Shown here in pieces: positions 59,627-64,000 of a stretch of DNA of 64,000 nt. Where the stretch lies: positions 531,243 to 595,242 of the forward strand of contig NZ_CP047935.1 in NCBI RefSeq assembly GCF_014279995.1, given 5' to 3'. The position numbers were made by a program, and so were the translations under genes. Source of the DNA: Synechococcus sp. BIOS-E4-1 (lineage in GTDB: Bacteria; Cyanobacteriota; Cyanobacteriia; PCC-6307; Cyanobiaceae). The notes below the pieces were generated by a model. That model was not told the origin of the DNA and did not search any database. It saw only the letters and a program-made list of their open reading frames with translations. How positions within the stretch are numbered: position 1 is the stretch's first letter; the number at the start of each line of letters is the position of its first letter.

Positions 59627-60349
59627 CTAGCGAGTGCTGTACATTTCCCCGGCCACAATCAGAAGGACTCTGATCAGTTCAAAGGCTCCGATAGCAGCCA
59701 GGCCAAGCCATACCTTTTTGGCCCATTCAGGCGTTTTGATGTAGGCAGGGACGAGCGTTTCAATTTCAATCCTGGCCTGTAGCTTTTGATCCCATTGTTG
59801 ATCCCTCCAGTCGCTTCCGTAGCGAGGGAATTGCTGGTAAATCGGCATCACTCCTGTTGATGCCCCGGGAATGACGCGGGAGCGCTGAGTTGGAACATCG
59901 TCGTAACCAAAAGAATCAAGATATTCACTGCTGTCGAGCACAGCATCGACAAAGCTGCTGAAGCCTTTTTCTGCAATCAGAATTGACCAGCTAATTCGTT
60001 CACTTTGCCCATGTACTTCGCGACCTAGAACGCGACCGACCACCTGGTCGACAAGTCTGTAATTCGTGCTGCAGGCTACGTAGCCTTCCTGAAAGCGCCT
60101 GGACAGCAGTAAGCCGCGGATGAAGTCCCTGGTTGTGATGCTTCCATCCCGAAACTGGGATTCCAGATTCACGTCACGATCGCATTTCATGGCGTGAAAA
60201 AAGATTTGCCGGTAGGCCTGCTCGATCTGGAAGTTCCGGTCTTCACGGCTTGGGAATGTGGCGCGATTCAGCTCAGCCTTCAGGCCACCCTGGTCGCCGA
60301 CACGATTGTTCTGGCTTGTGAGCGGGTAGTCGAGCAGCTGAAGCGCCAT
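59627..60349 (-). CDS. cpcG2: CpcL-type (CpcG2-like) rod linker with membrane anchor
   Basis: A 240-residue rod linker. Residues 20-180 are a PBS-linker domain (FQIEQAYRQIFFHAMKCDRD, RDFIRGLLLSRRFQEGYV, RLVDQVVGRVLGREVHG). A single hydrophobic helix at the C-terminus (VWLGLAAIGAFELIRVLLIV) is the mark of CpcL-type linkers, which anchor rod-only phycobilisomes to the thylakoid and to photosystem I. Ordinary CpcG1 lacks it. It is downstream of two unusual overlapping genes. Confidence 0.88.
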   Translation of the reverse strand: MALQLLDYPLTSQNNRVGDQGGLKAELNRATFPSREDRNFQIEQAYRQIFFHAMKCDRDVNLESQFRDGSITTRDFIRGLLLSRRFQEGYVACSTNYRLVDQVVGRVLGREVHGQSERISWSILIAEKGFSSFVDAVLDSSEYLDSFGYDDVPTQRSRVIPGASTGVMPIYQQFPRYGSDWRDQQWDQKLQARIEIETLVPAYIKTPEWAKKVWLGLAAIGAFELIRVLLIVAGEMYSTR

Positions 60350-60399
60350 CCGTAGAAATGCTCAATGAACGCCGATCATTTTATGCCTGCTGCACGGCC

Positions 60400-61002
60400 T
60401 TACTGCTGCGCCCCGTCGTGTCTCTTCATCTCGTTGCCAATAATGATGCAGAGATGAGATAACGCGTCACCGAGTGATTCAGCATCAGCCCCTGCTCCAA
60501 GTTTGCGATAACTGGTCACTGAATGCAGACGTAGGCACTCCAGTGCCAGCAGTAATGCAGGCACTGGAACATCGAGCAGTGCGTAAAGCTGCGCTAGGCA
60601 TCGCATGCCCTCGCTGTCGGTGACGTCGGTCCTGCGTAAGGCAGTCCCGTAAAGGCTGACCCGCAGAAAATGGAAGCAGTCGCGCCAGCAGGCTTCGGCC
60701 CGTTCCTGAGGAAACAACTGGCCGCCCGGTTGCACCAGCTGCGGCTGTTCTCTCAAAAGATCCGCGCGCGCTTGGTCAACAAGATCGGAAGCCTGTCGCT
60801 GAAGTGCAGCCAGTGGAGCGGCTTCAAGGCCTGACCAGCCACAGCACAAGTGAATCTCCTCGTCAGTCAGTAAGCGTTTGTTCTGATCGGCTCCATGGAT
60901 CAGAACACGCAGTTGCTCCGGAAGGCTGGGATCTCCATCGAGCCCACACACCTTCGAATGTCGTGCCAGTTCTTGGATTTGTTCTGCTGAGGCGGAACTC
61001 AC
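60400..61002 (-). CDS. Divergent phycobiliprotein-like globin, unknown function
   Basis: A 200-residue protein from GTG 61002, which overlaps the upstream stop (GTGA). Residues 85-155 align with phycocyanin beta around the bilin: REQPQLVQPGGQ, ERAEACWRDCFHFLR, LYALLDVPVPALLLAL. Cys105 is in the position of Cys82/84 and keeps C-x-R-D. The N-terminal 40 residues and the last 40 do not match PC or PE. It lacks the second bilin cysteine. It could be a minor bilin-binding subunit, a regulator or a lyase-like decoy. The longer frame to 61113 is not favoured. Confidence 0.7.
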   Translation of the reverse strand: MSSASAEQIQELARHSKVCGLDGDPSLPEQLRVLIHGADQNKRLLTDEEIHLCCGWSGLEAAPLAALQRQASDLVDQARADLLREQPQLVQPGGQLFPQERAEACWRDCFHFLRVSLYGTALRRTDVTDSEGMRCLAQLYALLDVPVPALLLALECLRLHSVTSYRKLGAGADAESLGDALSHLCIIIGNEMKRHDGAQQ

Positions 61003-61445
61003 GGATGAACAGCGTTGTTTCTGGAAGTGATGGGAAGAATCGGACACGCGGTCAGCCAGCCGTGGCGTTCCAGATAGAAAGCCCATGCAATCTCCTGGCC
61101 AACTCCCGGGCAATGACAGGGGATGGCATCCGCGATTGGATCACTCACTCCCAGATTCTTCAGCAGTGTTCCAACATCGGATGCGGACCTGACTGCCGTA
61201 CTGCGGATGGCGGCACCAACAACCCAGGTGAGTTTGGTCGCCTCTAACGGGCAGGCATCGCTTTCGCAGGCGAGCAGCACATTTCCAGGTTCTGGCATGG
61301 CTGCGAAGGTGTCCTGCCAGAGCTGCAGGTCCTCGGGCTTCAGGTTGAGCCGCAGGATCTGATCGCCGACCGAATGGAGCTGTTCGTTTTGATCTCCGAC
61401 CCCCTCGATCAACGACATGAGGTTGGCCTGCTGTGATCCATCCAT
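60999..61445 (-). CDS. Rod-region protein of unknown function, coupled to the phycobiliprotein-like gene
   Basis: A 148-residue soluble protein (MDGSQQANLMSLIEGVGDQN). Cysteines occur at LLACESDACPL and AIPCHCPGVG. A possible helical bundle, no known motif, no membrane helix. Its stop overlaps the GTG of the phycobiliprotein-like gene, implying co-translation and perhaps a shared complex. It is divergent from the gene at 61616. I cannot name a family. Confidence 0.65.
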   Translation of the reverse strand: MDGSQQANLMSLIEGVGDQNEQLHSVGDQILRLNLKPEDLQLWQDTFAAMPEPGNVLLACESDACPLEATKLTWVVGAAIRSTAVRSASDVGTLLKNLGVSDPIADAIPCHCPGVGQEIAWAFYLERHGWLTACPILPITSRNNAVHP

Positions 61446-61615
61446 CGCTCAAGTCCGGCCTTGGGAACTGTATCCGTACTGTTCGGAATCTCCGGTGTCG
61501 AACGCCAGGGATGTCACCAGAAGCCTATGGAGTGAGGCCCGGTTGTGCTGGCGCCAGGCACTCCTGGACAACCCACGCACGATCGATACGATCGGGCCGC
61601 CACCGCTCGTGTCCC

Positions 61616-62080
61616 ATGGCTGCAGCTGAATCCAATGCACTGATGGTCCAGCAGCTCAGTCGTCAATTGCATGTCGTCAGCGAGATTGCTGAGTCACTCA
61701 CGCTGCGTTTGCTTGCACTGGAGGAGCGTTTTGAGCAGTTGCATCTGAATGCTTTGTCGGATGGATCAGACCCCGTGCCAGACGAAGCAAGTCAACAGCT
61801 GCTTGACGACAGTGGTGACCGTCTCAGACATCTGCAGGGGTTGCTGGGCGAAGAGGCCCCCGGTCAGGTCGTCAAACTCGTGACGCCAACATCCGAAGAG
61901 ATGGCCCCAGCCTGCCGGGATGAAGAGGTCTCTGATCCTGACGATCTGGAGGACATTGAGGCTGAGCTTGAGACGTCGCTGAATGAGACGGTCTACGTGG
62001 ATGACCCGCAACTTGAGCCTTCACAAGAGGAGGTCAAGGATCAGGACGAAAATGATCAGATTGATCTCCTGAGTGCCTGA
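61616..62080 (+). CDS. Acidic rod-region protein of unknown function
   Basis: A 154-residue protein from ATG 61616 (MAAAESNALMVQQLSRQLHV). The first third is a coiled-coil-like helix (VVSEIAESLTLRLLALEERFEQL). The C-terminal half is very acidic (DPDDLEDIEAELETSLNE), so probably disordered. The frame is open upstream to 61433, but that part overlaps the divergent gene. Position at the end of the rod region suggests an assembly or adaptor role, not shown. Confidence 0.65.
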   Translation: MAAAESNALMVQQLSRQLHVVSEIAESLTLRLLALEERFEQLHLNALSDGSDPVPDEASQQLLDDSGDRLRHLQGLLGEEAPGQVVKLVTPTSEEMAPACRDEEVSDPDDLEDIEAELETSLNETVYVDDPQLEPSQEEVKDQDENDQIDLLSA

Positions 62081-62113
62081 TCATTGGGTGGGGGCCAGGT
62101 CCGATTCGGCTGC

Positions 62114-62290
62114 TTACAGCTCAAGCAGGCGGACCCTGAACTGAGCAACCTGGCGTGCCTGTTTTGGCTCTGACTGCACAAACGGATGATCGTTCAAATG
62201 GTCGATCACTGTTTCGATTTTTTCATCGATTGATTTGTTCTCAAGTTCGCCGCGCCTGAGACATTCCTTCCAGACGGGATCGAACACCAT
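62114..62290 (-). CDS. Small protein of unknown function
   Basis: A 58-residue helical protein from ATG 62290 (MVFDPVWKECLRRGELENKS). A TTG at 62347 in the same frame would add 19 residues (77 in all). Regular charge pattern (IDEKIETVIDHLNDHPFVQ) favours a folded helical pair. It lies next to the copy of the tRNA-Phe 3' end at 62364. No family recognised. Confidence 0.55.
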   Translation of the reverse strand: MVFDPVWKECLRRGELENKSIDEKIETVIDHLNDHPFVQSEPKQARQVAQFRVRLLEL

Positions 62291-62363
62291 GGCGAATCCG
62301 TCAGCGTTGTTGAACTGTCGATCGTCGTTAACCGGGATTGGAATCAATGAGCGGTTCTGCGAA

Positions 62364-62390
62364 GTGCCAGGACCAGGATTTGAGCTGTGG
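62364..62390. mobile_element. Degenerate duplicate of the tRNA-Phe 3' end (candidate att site)
   Basis: 27 bp here match 63848-63874 at 23 positions, including an uninterrupted 11-bp start that covers the tRNA acceptor end. The match is in direct orientation. This is the expected trace of site-specific integration at a tRNA gene. Conservation of the discriminator-acceptor end argues against a chance T-arm likeness. Confidence 0.7.
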
Positions 62391-62441
62391 GTGATGCGAC
62401 TATTGACCCGTTAAAACACTCAGCTTGGTTCAGCAGTAATC

Positions 62442-62472
62442 AAGACAACGCCTTTCAGCAAAGGCTTGTCTT
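62442..62472. other. Near-perfect hairpin beside the att-like site
   Basis: AAGACAA and GCCTTT pair with AAAGGC and TTGTCTT around loop CAGC, with one unpaired C. The stem has 13 pairs. No T-run follows on either strand, so termination is doubtful. Recombinase binding or transcript insulation is possible. It lies between the att-like site and the integrase fragment. Confidence 0.5.
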
Positions 62473-62560
62473 GCTGTTCCCATACCGCGTCCTTACGTTT
62501 GGTTCGGTTTGGCGGTACGTCCTTCGCCCTCCTGATCGTTGGCGTTGGTGAGGGAACTCT

Positions 62561-63262
62561 ATGTCTCGCTCTCTTCCCCAGAACTGGATCGACGGAACTC
62601 TGCACAGCCTGAATGTGCTGAGAGACCTGGGATGGCCAGGGGCGATCGTTCACCCATCACTGTCTGTCTTCCGCCAGAAACCAAGCGCCAAAAGCAGGAA
62701 GACCAAGAATCTTCAATGGCGTTTTCTTCCAGACAAGGCCGATGATCCGCGTCCCTTTGCGGGAAGAACCAACCGAGGACAAGGCAAGCGTCTGTCGATC
62801 GAGGGGACCTGTGGAACCACTGACCCCTGGGAGGCCGCAATCATTGCTGTGGCTGCGTCACAGGAGCGGTGGCGAAGCCTTCATCAGCAGCTGGAACAGC
62901 AGCAGCGTGAGCAAGGCCAGGCACTTTCCGTGTATTGGGAACGGTGGTATGCCCATGAAGAGCAGCAACCAAGGAACAATCGCAATCGCTGGTTGAGTGA
63001 CAAGCGGCACCTGTGGAATGGGCCCACAGGTCTTGGTCTCCAGCCCTGGGCGACCACTAAAAGGATTGAGCGAATTTCCAGCAACGATTTCCTGGAGTTT
63101 TTCCTCATCATTCGCAAATACTGTGAAGTGAAGGGAATCTCTGTGGACGACACCAGGCGCCAATACAAAACCCTGATCCGTAATCTCTTTAGGGAGGCGA
63201 AATCAGATTTTCCTGCTCTGAATTGTCCGCAGTTCCCTGTGATCAGGAAGCAAGTCAAGTAA
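62561..63262 (+). pseudogene. Truncated tyrosine integrase (N-terminal part only)
   Basis: The 233-residue frame matches the N-terminal and core-binding region of picocyanobacterial tyrosine recombinases: SVYWERWYAHEEQQ, NGPTGLGLQPWATTK, YKTLIRNLFREAKSDFP, CPQFPVIRKQV. It stops exactly where the catalytic domain (Arg-His-Arg-Tyr) should begin. No continuation in other frames is visible downstream. It is therefore a remnant of an element integrated at tRNA-Phe. The start is ATG 62561. Confidence 0.75.
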
Positions 63263-63848
63263 AGCGGCACTCTTGAAAAGTATTCATTCCCTTCGTCGGC
63301 CAGTGGCAGAAGGGTTAGAGATGTGCGCTAACACCGGTTCAAGAAGGCTTGTGCTGGTGAGTAGCAGGCATCCCTCTCCCTTGATGAGTTTCTGGGTGTT
63401 GTCTTGTAGCGATGTCCTACCCATGACCGGAGAGAACTCCACCTCCAGCACTCCCAGTCAGAAGAAGCCGAAGAGGCCTTCGCCGATGGTATGACCAATG
63501 CCGGAGCAGTTCGGCTCTGCAGTGGAGGCTGAAGCTTCGACTTTGTACCTGGCCAAACCGATGACCTGAATTGTGCTTTTGACGACTTTGTGTATCGATG
63601 CGATACACAAAAATAAGTACGTCCAGATGAAGGGGGTTGCGCAGGCTGCGGAAAACGCGAACAGGGGGAGCGGGATGGTCCGGAAAGCCATCCCGTTTTT
63701 TGTATTCATTCGGGGCGTTCTAGGTCCGTTGAGTCATGGCTGCACCTTTGCAGGTGCGGCGCATGGCCTCCAGGAATTCGCGAACTAAAAAGCACCGAAT
63801 CGTTCCATTACGGGGACCATTCAGTGCTCTTTGGGCGCTTAAGAAAGG
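63263..63848. other. Non-coding remainder of the tRNA-Phe element
   Basis: About 586 bp between the integrase fragment and the tRNA. Only short, unsupported frames occur (for example a 23-codon frame at 63423). A strong plus-strand terminator lies at 63671-63701. The integrase catalytic domain is absent in all frames I could read. The segment is likely decayed element sequence. Confidence 0.5.
63671..63701 (+). terminator. Rho-independent terminator in the element
   Basis: CGGGATGG pairs perfectly with CCATCCCG around a 9-nt loop and is followed by TTTTTT. It should end plus-strand transcription before it runs into the tRNA-Phe gene on the opposite strand. Confidence 0.92.
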
Positions 63849-63921
63849 TGCCAGGACCCAGATTTGAACTGGGGACACGGCGATTTTCAGTCGCCTGCTC
63901 TACCAACTGAGCTATCCCGGC
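63849..63921 (-). tRNA. tRNA-Phe (anticodon GAA)
   Basis: A 73-nt cloverleaf on the minus strand. The acceptor stem GCCGGGA pairs with TCCTGGC (one G-T pair); discriminator A. The D-arm is GCTC/GAGC with AGTTGGTA. The anticodon loop CTGAAAA has anticodon GAA. The T-arm is CCCAG-TTCAAAT-CTGGG. Its 3' end is the target of the integration event described in this window. Confidence 0.96.
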
Positions 63922-64000
63922 GCGTTGTCTGCGCGACTTGTGAATCCTAAATCACAGGGTGGAACTCCCAGGGTGTTCTGGCCAGGCAGAGCACCCCTTG

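Noticed and set aside
61003-61113. Longer start for the phycobiliprotein-like gene
   Set aside because: It overlaps the upstream gene by more than 100 bp, whereas GTG 61002 forms a clean GTGA junction.
62420-62653. 77-residue minus-strand frame overlapping the integrase start
   Set aside because: It is antisense to the integrase fragment and crosses the hairpin; there is no independent support.
63458-63709. 83-residue hydrophobic frame beside tRNA-Phe
   Set aside because: It begins inside the terminator stem region and has no homology I can recognise; likely chance.

Overview
The window looks like a chromosomal segment of a marine, phycoerythrin-rich Synechococcus (picocyanobacterium, probably sub-cluster 5.1, pigment type 3). 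It carries R-phycocyanin (rpcAB), phycoerythrin I (cpeAB), phycoerythrin II (mpeAB), the PEII linkers MpeC/MpeD/MpeE, and an RpcG-type lyase-isomerase bearing an NHCQGN motif. This combination points to phycoerythrobilin plus phycourobilin pigmentation. Species and strain cannot be read from the window.

Positions 1 to about 34.9 kb are dense core genome. In order they hold recA, DUF1815 and DUF2839 genes, a helicase-like gene, tyrA, crtD, a fructosamine-kinase-like gene, a CAAD membrane protein, a JAMM protease with a MoeB-rhodanese E1-like protein, a tandem CobO-like protein, larE, speD, recF and tRNA-Arg. A long minus-strand series follows (mrp, rodA, a degenerate histidine kinase, psaD, trpE, gshA, ppc, a GNAT-like gene). 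Then come hemF, an amidase, a CCB2/CCB4-like gene, a PadR-like regulator, RNase D, a lipid-A-disaccharide-synthase-related gene, tRNA-Cys, an aldo/keto reductase, purM, an RlpA-like protein with a 15-bp tandem repeat, and a panC-cmk fusion.

From a low-molecular-weight phosphatase (34.9 kb) to about 62 kb lies a complete phycobilisome rod region. It holds rpcG, rpcT and rpcAB (R-PC and its lyases); pebAB with a CpeS/CpeU-family lyase; cpeBA; mpeV, cpeY, cpeZ and mpeU (HEAT-repeat lyases); mpeC and mpeBA; three Nif11-like small proteins; cpeRTS; cpeE, mpeD and cpeC; a pentapeptide-repeat gene; mpeE; a membrane-anchored CpcL-type linker; and two overlapping genes, one encoding a divergent phycobiliprotein-fold protein. 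Together these make phycoerythrobilin, attach and partly isomerise it on apo-subunits and linkers, activate PE genes (CpeR) and stack the PC, PEI and PEII discs.

The right edge is a tRNA-Phe gene whose 3' end is imperfectly duplicated about 1.48 kb away, across a truncated tyrosine-integrase gene. This is the scar of an integrated element at the border of the rod region. The least explained items are the phycobiliprotein-like orphan, the Nif11-like trio, a CpcD-like mini-protein with a basic tail, and genes whose conserved N-termini imply non-AUG starts.
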